This document shows positions 8,390 through 17,000 of a DNA stretch of 64,000 bases, piece after piece. The translations under genes and the position numbers were made by a program. Origin of the DNA: Pseudomonas fontis (GTDB lineage Bacteria; Pseudomonadota; Gammaproteobacteria; Pseudomonadales; Pseudomonadaceae); contig NZ_JAMDGY010000096.1 in the NCBI RefSeq assembly GCF_028656955.1, forward strand, positions 1 to 64,000, read 5' to 3'. How positions within the stretch are numbered: position 1 is the first letter of the stretch; the number at the start of each line of letters is the position of its first letter. The notes under the pieces are model-generated. The model did not search any database and was not told the origin of the DNA. It saw only the letters and a program-made list of their open reading frames with translations.

Positions 8390-9058
8390 TCAGGACTCCT
8401 GGTCGTGTCGGTTGACCCGCGCTTCCAGGCGGTTCTGCAGGTGTGCCAGAACGCTGGCCAGCACCCAGTAGATGAGCGCGGCGGCAAGGTACATGGTGAA
8501 GACCTCGAAGGTCCGGGCGGTAATCAATTGGGCCTGGCGGAACAGCTCCGGCACCTGGATGGTGGCCGCCAGGGCAGTGTCCTTGACCAGCGAAATGAAA
8601 CTGTTGCCCAGCGGTGGCAGGGCCGTGCGCGCGGCTTGCGGCAGGATCGCCCGGCGCAGGGCCTGGCCACGGGTCATGCCGATGCTCGCGGCAGCCTCCC
8701 ACTGGCCACGGTCGATCGAGCTGATCGCGGCACGCAGGATTTCACAGGCATAGGCGGCCATGTTCAGCGAGAAGCCGATCAGCGCCGCAGGTAGCGGGTC
8801 CAGTTCCAGGCCGATTTGCGGCAGCCCGTAATAGATCACGAACAGCTGCACCAGCAGCGGCGTGCCGCGAAAGAACGACACGTAGACCCGCGCGGTCCAG
8901 CTCAGCAGCTTGAACCGCGACAGGCGCATCAGCGCCAGGCCGAAGCCCAGCAGCAAGCCGAAGAACATCCCGCCGAGGCTGAGAACGACCGTGAAATACG
9001 CGCCCTTGAGCAGAAAGGGCGCGGAATCGAGGGCAAGCTGCAGGCTGTTTTCGATCAT
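8390..9058 (-). CDS. tcyL: L-cystine ABC transporter permease TcyL/YecS
   Basis: Inner-membrane permease of the His/Glu/Gln/Cys (HisM) type, 222 aa, with the YFTVVLSLGGMFFGLLLGFGL first segment, the FFRGTPLLVQLFVIYYGLP block and the EAA loop WEAAASIGMTRGQALRRAILPQA. These are standard for amino-acid importers. Its ATG overlaps the tcyJ stop (ATGA), so the two are translationally coupled. It forms the membrane channel for cystine delivered by TcyJ and driven by TcyN. Confidence 0.92.
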   Translation of the reverse strand: MIENSLQLALDSAPFLLKGAYFTVVLSLGGMFFGLLLGFGLALMRLSRFKLLSWTARVYVSFFRGTPLLVQLFVIYYGLPQIGLELDPLPAALIGFSLNMAAYACEILRAAISSIDRGQWEAAASIGMTRGQALRRAILPQAARTALPPLGNSFISLVKDTALAATIQVPELFRQAQLITARTFEVFTMYLAAALIYWVLASVLAHLQNRLEARVNRHDQES

Positions 9059-9855
9059 TGGGTTACGTCAGCACCGAAGTATTTCTCGGAGAGCTTGGCC
9101 AGGGTGCCATCGGCGCGCAGCTTGTCGAGGGCCTGATTGATCGCCTCAAGCAGTTCCGGCTCGCCTTTGCGCAGGGCCACACCGGCTTCCTGACGCGAGA
9201 AGGCCTCGCCTGCAGCGGCGGTGTCCGGGGCTTTCTTGGCATATTCAAGCGCAGCCAGGCGGTCGATCAGGGTGGCATCGATGCGGCCGTTTTTCAGGTC
9301 CTGGAACTTGGTCGGATCATCGTCGTAGGTCTTGATGACCGCTTGCGGGACGTTTTCCTTCAGCCACTGCTCATAGTTGGTGCCCAGGCCGACGCCGACT
9401 TTCTTGCCAGCCAGATCAGCCGCCGACTTGATGTTCAGCGTCTCGACGTTTTTCTTCAGCACCAGGGCCTGGATACCCGAGACGGTGTAGGGCTTGGAGA
9501 AGTCGTACTTCTTCTGGCGCTCTGCGGAAATGGTTACCTGGTTGACCACTGCGTCGAGGCGCTTGGACTCCAGGGCCGCGAGGATGCCGTCCCATTTGGT
9601 CGGCTGGATCTTGGCCTTGACCCCAAGCTCCTTGGCCAGTGCCTCGGACAGTTCCACTTCGAACCCGGCCAGCTTGCCGTCGGCATCAACGAAGCTGAAC
9701 GGCGGATAGGTGCCTTCCAGGCCGATGTTGATCACGCCCTTGTCCTTGATGGTCTTCAACTGCTCGCCGGCAACTGCCTGACCGAGCAGGCTGGCGCCTA
9801 GCAACAGCGCCACACCGGCGCCCAGTACCTGCTTACCGAAAACGGAAATCGTCAT
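9055..9855 (-). CDS. tcyJ: Cystine-binding periplasmic protein TcyJ/FliY
   Basis: 266-aa solute-binding protein of family 3. A signal peptide (about residues 1-29, ending AVAG-E) is followed by GVINIGLEGTYPPFSFVDADGKLAGFEVEL, the ligand-binding signature of this family, and by VNQVTISAERQKKYDFSKPY. It captures cystine in the periplasm for TcyLN. It is first in the operon, with an AT-rich promoter patch upstream at 9900-9958, consistent with induction in sulfur limitation. Confidence 0.93.
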   Translation of the reverse strand: MTISVFGKQVLGAGVALLLGASLLGQAVAGEQLKTIKDKGVINIGLEGTYPPFSFVDADGKLAGFEVELSEALAKELGVKAKIQPTKWDGILAALESKRLDAVVNQVTISAERQKKYDFSKPYTVSGIQALVLKKNVETLNIKSAADLAGKKVGVGLGTNYEQWLKENVPQAVIKTYDDDPTKFQDLKNGRIDATLIDRLAALEYAKKAPDTAAAGEAFSRQEAGVALRKGEPELLEAINQALDKLRADGTLAKLSEKYFGADVTQ

Positions 9856-9899
9856 GTCTCAGCCCCAATGTTGTTATGTGGTGGGTGGTGACTATAGGG

Positions 9900-9958
9900 T
9901 GGTGCTAATAGGCTTAAAAATAATATAAATTCATTTTCTTATATCTATATCAACTAAG
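9900..9958 (-). promoter_or_regulatory. AT-rich promoter patch before tcyJ
   Basis: About 60 bases rich in A and T (AAAATAATATAAATTC and similar) in otherwise GC-rich DNA, directly upstream of the tcyJLN operon. It resembles the patches before tauA, lsfA and ssuE, and is a likely CysB-activated promoter by context only. Confidence 0.35.
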
Positions 9959-9973
9959 CCTGTGTGTACTCAC

Positions 9974-10972
9974 TCATCTCTCCCAGACCTCAGGGTAGGC
10001 GAATAATGCGGGTGCCCCGCCGGTATGCAGAAAAATCAGCGGGCCATCATTGAAGCGCTGCCGGGCGATGCCGTCGAGCAGGCCGGCCATGGCCTTGCCG
10101 GTGTACACCGGGTCCAGCAGCAGGCCCTCCTGGCTGGCCAGCAAGCGGATTGCGGCGAGGGTGCCGGCGTTGGGTTCGCCGTAGCGCGGGGCGAAGTATT
10201 CGTCCCACAGCTCGACTTTGAACGCGGCCGGCAGCGGCACGCCCAACAGTTCAGCCGTACGTTGCGCCAAACCTTCGACCTTGGGCCGCTGGGCTTCGTC
10301 GCTGCGCGACACGGTCACGCCGATCACCGGCAATTGCGGCAAGGTCTCGGCCAAGGCCAGGCCCAGGCCGCTATGAGTGCCCGCGCTGCCGGAGGCGAGC
10401 ACCACGCCGGCGAATGTCTGGCCGCTGTGTTTGATCTGCTCGGCCAATTCCAGGCCGGCGCGTACATAACCCAGGGCACCGAGGGCATTGGAGCCACCAA
10501 TGGGCACGATGTAGGGTTTTTTCCCGCTGGCATGCAGGCGCACCGCCAGCGATTGCAGTTGCTCGTCGGCGTTGTCGAGGTTATCCACAAGCTCGACCTT
10601 GGCGTCGAACAGCTCCAGCAGCAGGCGGTTGCCGTTGCCCTGGTAGTTCGGCGACTGGGTGGCAATCGGGTTTTCCAGCAACGCGACGCACCCCAGGCCC
10701 AGGCGAGCGGCGAGGGCGGCGGTCTGGCGCACATGGTTGGACTGGATGGCCCCGGCGGTAACCAGGGTGTCGGCGCCCTTGGCCAGGGCATCGGCTGCCA
10801 GGTATTCGAGCTTGCGCAGCTTGTTGCCGCCCAATGCCAGCGGGGTGAGGTCATCGCGCTTGATGTAGAGGTCGCGCCCGGCCCAGGCCGAGAGGCGCTG
10901 GAGTTTCTCCAGCGGGGTCGGCGCACCGAGCAGTTCCAGACGATTGAAGCGGGAAAGCTGTCGTTCGATCAT
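9974..10972 (-). CDS. dcyD: D-cysteine desulfhydrase
   Basis: PLP enzyme of the ACC deaminase/D-cysteine desulfhydrase family, 332 aa, converting D-cysteine to pyruvate, ammonia and sulfide. The PLP lysine is K51 in LALGGNKLRKLEYL, the catalytic serine region is GAIQSNHVRQTAALAARLG, and the phosphate loop is ASGSAGTHSGL. I start at ATG 10972 (MIERQLSRFNRL), because the open frame further upstream to a TTG at 11029 is unlike the family. Its position behind the cystine importer, as in enterobacterial fliY-dcyD, supports D-cyst(e)ine use as sulfur source. Confidence 0.9.
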   Translation of the reverse strand: MIERQLSRFNRLELLGAPTPLEKLQRLSAWAGRDLYIKRDDLTPLALGGNKLRKLEYLAADALAKGADTLVTAGAIQSNHVRQTAALAARLGLGCVALLENPIATQSPNYQGNGNRLLLELFDAKVELVDNLDNADEQLQSLAVRLHASGKKPYIVPIGGSNALGALGYVRAGLELAEQIKHSGQTFAGVVLASGSAGTHSGLGLALAETLPQLPVIGVTVSRSDEAQRPKVEGLAQRTAELLGVPLPAAFKVELWDEYFAPRYGEPNAGTLAAIRLLASQEGLLLDPVYTGKAMAGLLDGIARQRFNDGPLIFLHTGGAPALFAYPEVWER

Positions 10973-11167
10973 GGTCTTTGGCTGGCAGGAAGAAAGTTCG
11001 ACTATAGGCACGGCTGCGGTTGCGGGCAACTAGGCCGGCTTATGCCCCATATATAGCAAACGGGAATAAAGCGATGTTTTTTACCCCCCCGGCATTTGCC
11101 GTAGAGTGAGCTCCCAGGAGAGCGGCCCTTCCCTTCAAGTCATCGCCGCCGAGTCAGGAGAATCACC

Positions 11168-12100
11168 GTGAGCGACACCCCGCAAACTGGGTACTGGCAA
11201 CTGAAGAACATCGTCGGCCAACTGCGTTCGGCCCGTGATGAATGGCGAAGCCGCAATGGCCGCAGCAGCGGCGAGCAGGGCGGGCGCGAGCTGCCTTCGC
11301 GTGAGGCGATTCGGCATATCCTCGAGCAACTGTGCGGGGCGTTGTTCCCGATGCGCCTGGGCCCTGTGGACCTGCGCGAAGAAAGCGAGGACTACTACGT
11401 CGGCCATACCCTCGATGCGGCGCTGACCGCGTTGCTCGGCCAGGCCAAGCTTGAATTGCGCTATGCCGCGCGCCATGGCAACTGCAACGCCAGCGAAGTG
11501 GACGCCAAGGCCCTGCGCCTGATCCAGGATTTCGCGGCGGCCCTGCCGGGTTTGCGCTCCCTGCTCGATACCGATGTGCTGGCGGCCTATCACGGCGACC
11601 CGGCGGCGCGCAGCGTGGATGAAGTGCTGCTGTGCTACCCGGGCGTGCTGGCGGTGATTCACCACCGCCTGGCGCACCACCTGTACCGTGCCGGCCTGCC
11701 GTTGCTGGCGCGGATCAGCTCGGAGTTGGCGCATTCGAGCACCGGTATCGACATTCACCCGGGCGCGCAGATCGGCCCGAGCTTCTTTATCGACCATGGT
11801 ACGGGTGTGGTGATCGGCGAGACCGCGATCATTGGCGAGCGGGTGCGTATCTACCAGGCCGTGACCCTGGGCGCCAAGCGCTTCCCGGCGGATGAGTCGG
11901 GGCAACTGCAAAAAGGCCAGCCGCGCCACCCGATCGTCGAGGACGATGTGGTGATCTATGCCGGGGCAACTATTCTGGGACGTATCACCATCGGCAAGGG
12001 TTCGACCATCGGCGGCAACGTGTGGCTGACCCGCAGCGTCGCGGCGGGCAGCAACCTGACCCAGGCGAACCTGCAGCACGATGACGGGACCCAGAAGTAA
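11168..12100 (+). CDS. epsC: Serine O-acetyltransferase (EpsC/CysE type)
   Basis: 310-aa acetyltransferase that makes O-acetylserine, the carbon skeleton for cysteine, from serine and acetyl-CoA. The N-terminal half is alpha-helical; the C-terminal half is a left-handed beta-helix of hexapeptide repeats with H197 (DIHPGAQIG) and H210 (FIDHGTGVVIGE), the usual catalytic and binding positions, and VTLGAKRF. The start is GTG behind a TCAGGAGAATC ribosome site. It is transcribed away from dcyD, so the 195-bp gap holds two divergent promoters. O-acetylserine or its isomer is also the CysB inducer, so this gene may tune the whole region. Confidence 0.88.
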   Translation: MSDTPQTGYWQLKNIVGQLRSARDEWRSRNGRSSGEQGGRELPSREAIRHILEQLCGALFPMRLGPVDLREESEDYYVGHTLDAALTALLGQAKLELRYAARHGNCNASEVDAKALRLIQDFAAALPGLRSLLDTDVLAAYHGDPAARSVDEVLLCYPGVLAVIHHRLAHHLYRAGLPLLARISSELAHSSTGIDIHPGAQIGPSFFIDHGTGVVIGETAIIGERVRIYQAVTLGAKRFPADESGQLQKGQPRHPIVEDDVVIYAGATILGRITIGKGSTIGGNVWLTRSVAAGSNLTQANLQHDDGTQK

Positions 12101-12119
12101 GTAGCGTTCTGATCACCTC

Positions 12120-12210
12120 TGTGGGAGCCGGCCTTGCCGGCGATGGGGCCAGTACACTCAGCCGAAATGCAGGGTTGATTGGCCAATCGCCGGCAAGGCC
12201 GGCTCCCACA
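12120..12210. repeat. REP element pair (inverted)
   Basis: Two copies of the 25-base REP core in opposite orientation, at 12120-12144 and 12186-12210, flank 41 bases just past the serine acetyltransferase stop. The pair could fold into a long hairpin in a transcript. The rest of the gap 12101-12413 holds the betT control region. Confidence 0.85.
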
Positions 12211-12294
12211 TGAGGGTGTTGTTTACAGTGGTTTGAGCCAGGTTTCACAGGTGAGCAAAAGCGGCATAAGGTCGCACCGCGACCCCATCCATGT

Positions 12295-12320
12295 TTAACT
12301 TGAATGCTTGTTCAAGTTAA
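12295..12320. promoter_or_regulatory. Palindromic operator before betT, BetI-like
   Basis: Perfect inverted repeat with 10-base arms TTAACTTGAA and TTCAAGTTAA around a 6-base spacer. The TTGAA-N6-TTCAA core fits TetR-family sites and resembles the BetI operator of choline genes. No betI is in the window, so a repressor acting from elsewhere is inferred. Confidence 0.55.
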
Positions 12321-12360
12321 AACGGTGGTCCGCTGCCGGCGTTCAACAGGAGGAAACCCT

Positions 12361-12417
12361 TTGCTGAACCCGTTCAACCCAACCCTCATTCACCCTCACG
12401 AGGTGCACATCCCATGA
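12361..12417 (+). CDS. Putative 18-codon leader peptide of betT
   Basis: A TTG codon lies exactly 7 bases after a perfect AGGAGG ribosome site (12348-12353). It opens an 18-codon frame (Leu-Asn-Pro-Phe-Asn-Pro-Thr after the start, three histidines later) whose TGA overlaps the betT ATG as ATGA. Such geometry suggests translational coupling or a leader. The AGGAGG is 60 bases from the betT start, so it does not serve betT directly. BetT has its own weaker GAGG site 10 bases before its ATG. No homology is known to me. Confidence 0.4.
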   Translation: MLNPFNPTLIHPHEVHIP

Positions 12418-14414
12418 GTGCGCCATCCCCGATGCCTAGCGGCAAGATCCGCATGAACCCTCCGGTGTTCTACTTCGCCGCGAGTTTTATCCTGCTGTTT
12501 GGCCTGGTGGTCATCAGCAACCCGCAAGCCGCCGGCGAGTGGCTGCTGGCCGCGCAGAACTGGGCGGCCAACACGGTCGGCTGGTACTACATGCTGGCCA
12601 TGACCCTGTACCTGGTCTTCGTGGTGGTCACCGCCTTGTCCGGCTACGGCAAGATCAAGCTCGGTGCCGACCACGACGAACCCGAGTTCAGTTACCTGTC
12701 CTGGGCAGGCATGCTGTTCGCCGCCGGCATCAGCATCACGCTGTTCTTCTTCTGCGTCTCCGAACCCCTGACCCACATGCTCCAGCCGCCGCAAGGCGAG
12801 GCCGGCACCGCCGAGGCCGGGCGTCAGGCGATGCAGTTGCTGTTCCTGCACTGGGGCCTGCATGGCTGGGGGGTGTTCGCCTTCGTCGGCATGGCCCTGG
12901 CCTACTTCGCCTATCGCCACAACCTGCCGCTGGCACTGCGCTCGGCGCTGTACCCGCTGATCGGCAAACGCATCAACGGCCCGATCGGCTACGCGGTCGA
13001 TGGCTTCGGCATCATTGCCACGGTGTTCGGCCTGGGCGCCGACATGGGCTTTGGCGTGCTGCACCTGAACTCGGGCCTGGAGTACCTGTTCGGCGTCTCC
13101 CATACCCAATGGGTGCAGGTGATCCTGATCACCCTGATGATGGGCGCGGCCGTCGCCGTGGCAGTTGCCGGGGTGGAGAAGGGCGTGCGGGTGATGTCCG
13201 ACATCAACATGTTCCTGGCCTGTGCGCTGCTGCTGTTCGTGCTGTTCGCCGGGCCAACCCAGCACCTGTTCAATACCCTGATCCAGAACCTCGGCGACTA
13301 CCTCGGGGCCTTGCCGCGCAAGAGTTTCGATGTGTACGCCTATTCCCAGGCCAACGACTGGCTGGGCAACTGGACGGTGTTCTACTGGGCCTGGTGGATT
13401 GCCTGGGCGCCCTTTGTCGGGCTGTTCATCGCACGGATCTCCCGTGGCCGGACCATCCGTGAATTCGTCTTCGGCGTGCTGCTGATTCCGCTGGGCTTCA
13501 CCCTGGCGTGGATGTCGATTTTCGGCAACAGCGCGATGTTCCAGGTGCTGGAGCATGGCATGACGGCGCTGGGGCAATCGGCCCTGGACGACCCGTCGAT
13601 GACCTTGTACCTGCTGCTGGAAACCTACCCGTGGAGCAAGGCGGTGATCGCCGTCACGGTGTTCATCAGCTTCGTGTTCTTCGTGACTTCGGCCGACTCC
13701 GGCACCGTGGTGCTCTCTACCCTGTCGGCCACTGGTGGCCATGCGGACGAAGACGGGCCGAACTGGTTGCGGGTGTTCTGGGGCGTGATGACCGCGCTGG
13801 TGACCATCGGCTTGCTGTTCGCCGGGAGCATCGATTCGTTGAAATCGGCGGTGGTACTGACCTCGTTGCCGTTCTCGGTGATCTTGCTGGCGATGATGTG
13901 GGGGCTGCACAAGGCCTTCTACCTGGAGTCGCAGCGCCAGATTGCGCAGATGCATTCGCTGGCGCCGTTCGCCAATTCGCGGCGTGGGCGCGGGGGCTGG
14001 AAGCAGCGCCTGAGCCAGGCGGTGCATTTCCCTTCGCGTGACGAGGTATATCGCTTCATGGACACCGTGGTACGTCCGGCGATTGCCGAGGTGACCGAGG
14101 TGTTCGCCGAGAAGGGACTCAACGTCATCACCCAGGAAGACCCGAGCCACGACAACGTCAGCCTGAAGATCGGCCATGGTGAAGAGCAGCCGTTCATTTA
14201 CCAGGTGCAGATGCGCGGGTATTTCACCCCGTCATTCGCGCTGGGCGGGCTGGGTACGCAGGAGTTGAAGAACCGTCGCTATTACCGGGCGGAAGTGCAC
14301 CTTAGCGAGGGCAGCCAGGACTATGACCTGGTGGGCTACAGCAAGGAGCAGATCATCAACGACATCCTCGATCAGTACGAGCGGCATATGCAGTTCCTGC
14401 ACATGGTGCGTTGA
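12414..14414 (+). CDS. betT: BCCT-family choline/betaine transporter BetT
   Basis: Inner-membrane secondary transporter of 666 aa, with twelve predicted membrane segments over about residues 15-505. The BCCT signature WTVFYWAWWIAWAPFVG starts at residue 320, followed by IARISRGRTIREF. The remaining ~160 residues form a long cytoplasmic tail; in BetT proteins such tails confer osmotic regulation. It imports choline, precursor of the osmoprotectant betaine and of carbon and nitrogen for Pseudomonas. It stands alone between REPs, with no betaine synthesis genes nearby. A choline-O-sulfate link to the sulfur genes around it is possible but unsupported. Confidence 0.9.
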   Translation: MSAPSPMPSGKIRMNPPVFYFAASFILLFGLVVISNPQAAGEWLLAAQNWAANTVGWYYMLAMTLYLVFVVVTALSGYGKIKLGADHDEPEFSYLSWAGMLFAAGISITLFFFCVSEPLTHMLQPPQGEAGTAEAGRQAMQLLFLHWGLHGWGVFAFVGMALAYFAYRHNLPLALRSALYPLIGKRINGPIGYAVDGFGIIATVFGLGADMGFGVLHLNSGLEYLFGVSHTQWVQVILITLMMGAAVAVAVAGVEKGVRVMSDINMFLACALLLFVLFAGPTQHLFNTLIQNLGDYLGALPRKSFDVYAYSQANDWLGNWTVFYWAWWIAWAPFVGLFIARISRGRTIREFVFGVLLIPLGFTLAWMSIFGNSAMFQVLEHGMTALGQSALDDPSMTLYLLLETYPWSKAVIAVTVFISFVFFVTSADSGTVVLSTLSATGGHADEDGPNWLRVFWGVMTALVTIGLLFAGSIDSLKSAVVLTSLPFSVILLAMMWGLHKAFYLESQRQIAQMHSLAPFANSRRGRGGWKQRLSQAVHFPSRDEVYRFMDTVVRPAIAEVTEVFAEKGLNVITQEDPSHDNVSLKIGHGEEQPFIYQVQMRGYFTPSFALGGLGTQELKNRRYYRAEVHLSEGSQDYDLVGYSKEQIINDILDQYERHMQFLHMVR

Positions 14415-14427
14415 CCTTCCGGGCCCT

Positions 14428-14484
14428 ATCGCCGGCAAGGCCGGCTCTCACAATGCCTCTGTGGGAGCCGGCCTTGCCGGCGAT
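14428..14484. repeat. REP element pair (inverted, closely spaced)
   Basis: Inverted REP cores at 14428-14452 and 14460-14484, only 7 bases apart, lie between the convergent ends of betT and tauD. The hairpin may serve as a bidirectional transcript end; there is no T-run. Confidence 0.85.
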
Positions 14485-14504
14485 GGACCGCGCAAGCGGT
14501 CCCA

Positions 14505-15338
14505 TCAGAACGGCGCATCCCCAAGGATCGTCGCCCGGTGCATCACCCGCCGCTGCGGCCGGTAGTCATCCACCGCATAGTGCTGGGTCACGCGGTTGTC
14601 CCAGAACGCCACGTCGTTTTCCTGCCAACGCCAGCGCAGGGTGAACTCCGGCCGCGTCGCATGGGCGAACAGCAGCTTCAGGATCGCCTCGCTCTCCGCC
14701 TCGCCCAGTTCATTGATCCGCGTGGTAAACCCTTCATTGACGAACAGCGACTTGCGCCGGCTGACCGGGTGCGTGCGAATCACCGGGTGAGACAACGGCG
14801 GGTTGCTGCGCCGTGTCGCCTCCCAGCGTTGCAGGTCTTGCGGCGTGCTGCCAAAGCGTTCCAGCGGGAACGACTTGGTGAAATCGTGGGTCGCCGTCAG
14901 CCCGTCGAGCAACTGCTGCATCGGTGCCGACAACGCTTCATAGGCGGCAATCCCGCTGGCCCACAAGGTGTCGCCGCCATACGCCGGCAACTGCTTGGCA
15001 CTGAGCACCGCGCCCAGCGCCGGGGTTGGCAGGAAGGTCACGTCGGTGTGCCAGATGGCGTTGTCGCGCACATCGGTGACGGCGGTGTCGAGCACCAGCA
15101 CCTGCGGGGTTTCCGGCACGTTCGGGTAGATCGGATGAATATGCAGGTCACCAAAGCGCGCGGCAAAATTCGCCTGCTGCTGCGGGTTCAGTGGCTGCTC
15201 GCGAAAGAACAGCACCTGGTGCTTGAGCAGCGCTTGCTCGATGGCGTCCCGCGCCTCTTGGCTGATTTCACGGCTCAGGTCGACGCCACTGATCTGCGCG
15301 CCCAGCGCCGGGCTCAAAGGGGTAATGGTCAGGCTCAT
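14505..15338 (-). CDS. tauD: Taurine dioxygenase TauD
   Basis: Fe(II)/2-oxoglutarate dioxygenase, 277 aa, hydroxylating taurine so that it breaks into aminoacetaldehyde and sulfite. The iron ligands H97 and D99 (IWHTDVTF) and H253 (RVTQHYAVDDY) are all present, and the 2-oxoglutarate arginine is in YRPQRRVMHRATILGD. Length and spacing match E. coli TauD almost exactly. It is last in the tauABCD operon, 18 bp after tauC, and supplies sulfite for assimilation under sulfate limitation. Confidence 0.95.
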   Translation of the reverse strand: MSLTITPLSPALGAQISGVDLSREISQEARDAIEQALLKHQVLFFREQPLNPQQQANFAARFGDLHIHPIYPNVPETPQVLVLDTAVTDVRDNAIWHTDVTFLPTPALGAVLSAKQLPAYGGDTLWASGIAAYEALSAPMQQLLDGLTATHDFTKSFPLERFGSTPQDLQRWEATRRSNPPLSHPVIRTHPVSRRKSLFVNEGFTTRINELGEAESEAILKLLFAHATRPEFTLRWRWQENDVAFWDNRVTQHYAVDDYRPQRRVMHRATILGDAPF

Positions 15339-15356
15339 GTCGGTCTCGCTAGGTTC

Positions 15357-16196
15357 TCAGTGGCTCTGGCCATGCCAGGGCACCAGTTTGCGTTGCAGGG
15401 CACGCAGGCTCATTTCCAGGGCAAAGGCGATCAGGGCAATCACCAGGATCCCCAGCACCACCACGTCGGTGACCAAAAACTGCGCCGCCGACTGCACCAT
15501 GAAGCCCAGGCCGCTGGTGGCGGCGATCAGTTCGGCGGCCACCAGGGTCGACCAGCCCACACCCAGGCCGATGCGCACGCCAGTGAGGATGTCTGGCAGG
15601 GCACTGGGCAGGATCACATGACGAATCAGCTGCCAGCGGCTGGCGCCCAACGACTGCGCTGCGCGGACCCGCGCCGGGTCGACGGTGCGCACGCCGGTGG
15701 CGGTAGCAATGGCAATCGGGGCGAAGATCGCCAGGTAGATCAGCAGGACTTTCGACAGCTCGCCGATGCCGCACCAGATCACGATCAGCGGCAGGTAGGC
15801 CAGCGGCGGAATCGGCCGGTAGAACTCGATCAGCGGGTCGAGAATGCCCCGTGCAATGCGGTTGTAGCCGATGGCGATGCCCACCGGGATGGCCGTCAGG
15901 ACCGCCGCACCCAGGGCCAGGCCGATACGCCCAAGGCTCGCGCCCAGGTGCTGCCACAACGTTGCATCCATATACCCCTGGGTCAGCAGCAACCAGGCTT
16001 TGCCCAGCACCGCCTCGGGCGATGGCAGGAACAACGGTTCAACCCATTCGGCCGCCGTCACCGCCCACCACACCAGCAGCAGGCCGAGCAGGGTCAGGCT
16101 GCTGATCCCGCGGGTGCTCAGGCTGCGTCGAGGGCGGGTGGGGGTGGGTGGGCTCGTCGCGGGCGTGGCCACCACCGGAAGGTCCAGGCTGCTCAT
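15357..16196 (-). CDS. tauC: Taurine ABC transporter permease TauC
   Basis: 279-aa inner-membrane permease of the nitrate/sulfonate/taurine class. A proline-rich, polar N-terminal tail of about 35 residues precedes the first membrane segment. The EAA-type loop AAQSLGASRWQLIRHVILPSALPDILTGVRIGL is clear. Its ATG overlaps the tauB stop (ATGA). It pairs with TauB and receives taurine from TauA. Confidence 0.93.
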   Translation of the reverse strand: MSSLDLPVVATPATSPPTPTRPRRSLSTRGISSLTLLGLLLVWWAVTAAEWVEPLFLPSPEAVLGKAWLLLTQGYMDATLWQHLGASLGRIGLALGAAVLTAIPVGIAIGYNRIARGILDPLIEFYRPIPPLAYLPLIVIWCGIGELSKVLLIYLAIFAPIAIATATGVRTVDPARVRAAQSLGASRWQLIRHVILPSALPDILTGVRIGLGVGWSTLVAAELIAATSGLGFMVQSAAQFLVTDVVVLGILVIALIAFALEMSLRALQRKLVPWHGQSH

Positions 16197-16987
16197 GCGT
16201 ACCCCTGCCGCGGGGCGGCGCTGCGTTGAGAAAACACCCGGGCGAGCACATGCTCGCGGGTCTCGATAAAGCGTGGGTCGGACTTGATCGCCCGCGCCGA
16301 TTCACCGGCCGCATAACGCTGGCCGAAATCCAGCTGCAGGCGCTCGACGATCTGCCCCGGGTTGGGTGCCAGCAGCACCAGGTCGGTGGCGAGGAATACC
16401 GCTTCTTCAATGTCGTGAGTGATCAGGAACACCGGCTTGGCGGTGCGCTGCCAGACCTGCAACAGCAGCTCCTGCATCTGTTCGCGGGTAAACGCATCGA
16501 GGGCGCCGAAGGGTTCGTCCATCAGCAGCACGCGCGGGTCGGCGGCCAGTGCGCGAGCCAGGCCGACGCGTTGCTTCTGGCCACCGGACAGTTGCCAGAC
16601 GCGCCGCGCTGCGAAGTCCGCAAGGTCGACCAGGGCGAGCATCTCGCGGGCTTTGCGTTCGCGCGGCTCGCGCGCCACCCCGGCCAATTCCAGGCCAAAG
16701 GCAACGTTGGCCAGCACGTCCTGCCAGGGCAGCAGAGCGTCGTCCTGGAACACCACGCCACGCTCAGCGCTTGGGCCCTGCACCGGTACACCGTCGAGGG
16801 TGATGCGCCCGGCGCTGGGCGCGACAAAGCCGGCAATCAGGTTGAGCAGCGAGGTCTTGCCGCTGCCCGAAGGGCCGAGGGCGACCAGCAGTTGCTGCGG
16901 CCCCAGGCTCAGGTTGATATCGGCCAGCACCGGGTCGGCGGCGCCGGGGTACTGTGCGCTGATGCGCTCCAGCTCTAACAGGGCCAT
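16193..16987 (-). CDS. tauB: Taurine ABC transporter ATPase TauB
   Basis: 264-aa ATPase. Walker A GPSGSGKT is at residues 38-45, then VFQDDALLPWQDVLANVAFGLE (the Q-loop region typical of the sulfonate and nitrate importers), the signature LSGGQKQRVGLARAL and Walker B VLLMDEPFGALD. I start at ATG 16987 (MALLELERIS), 13 bases after the tauA stop; the open frame continues upstream inside tauA and should be ignored. It powers taurine import. Confidence 0.94.
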   Translation of the reverse strand: MALLELERISAQYPGAADPVLADINLSLGPQQLLVALGPSGSGKTSLLNLIAGFVAPSAGRITLDGVPVQGPSAERGVVFQDDALLPWQDVLANVAFGLELAGVAREPRERKAREMLALVDLADFAARRVWQLSGGQKQRVGLARALAADPRVLLMDEPFGALDAFTREQMQELLLQVWQRTAKPVFLITHDIEEAVFLATDLVLLAPNPGQIVERLQLDFGQRYAAGESARAIKSDPRFIETREHVLARVFSQRSAAPRQGYA

Positions 16988-17000
16988 GGTGACTCCGGTT

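Noticed and set aside
12396..14177. 593-codon open frame antisense to betT
   Set aside because: His/Gln/Arg-rich shadow composition typical of the antisense of membrane-protein codons; no motif.
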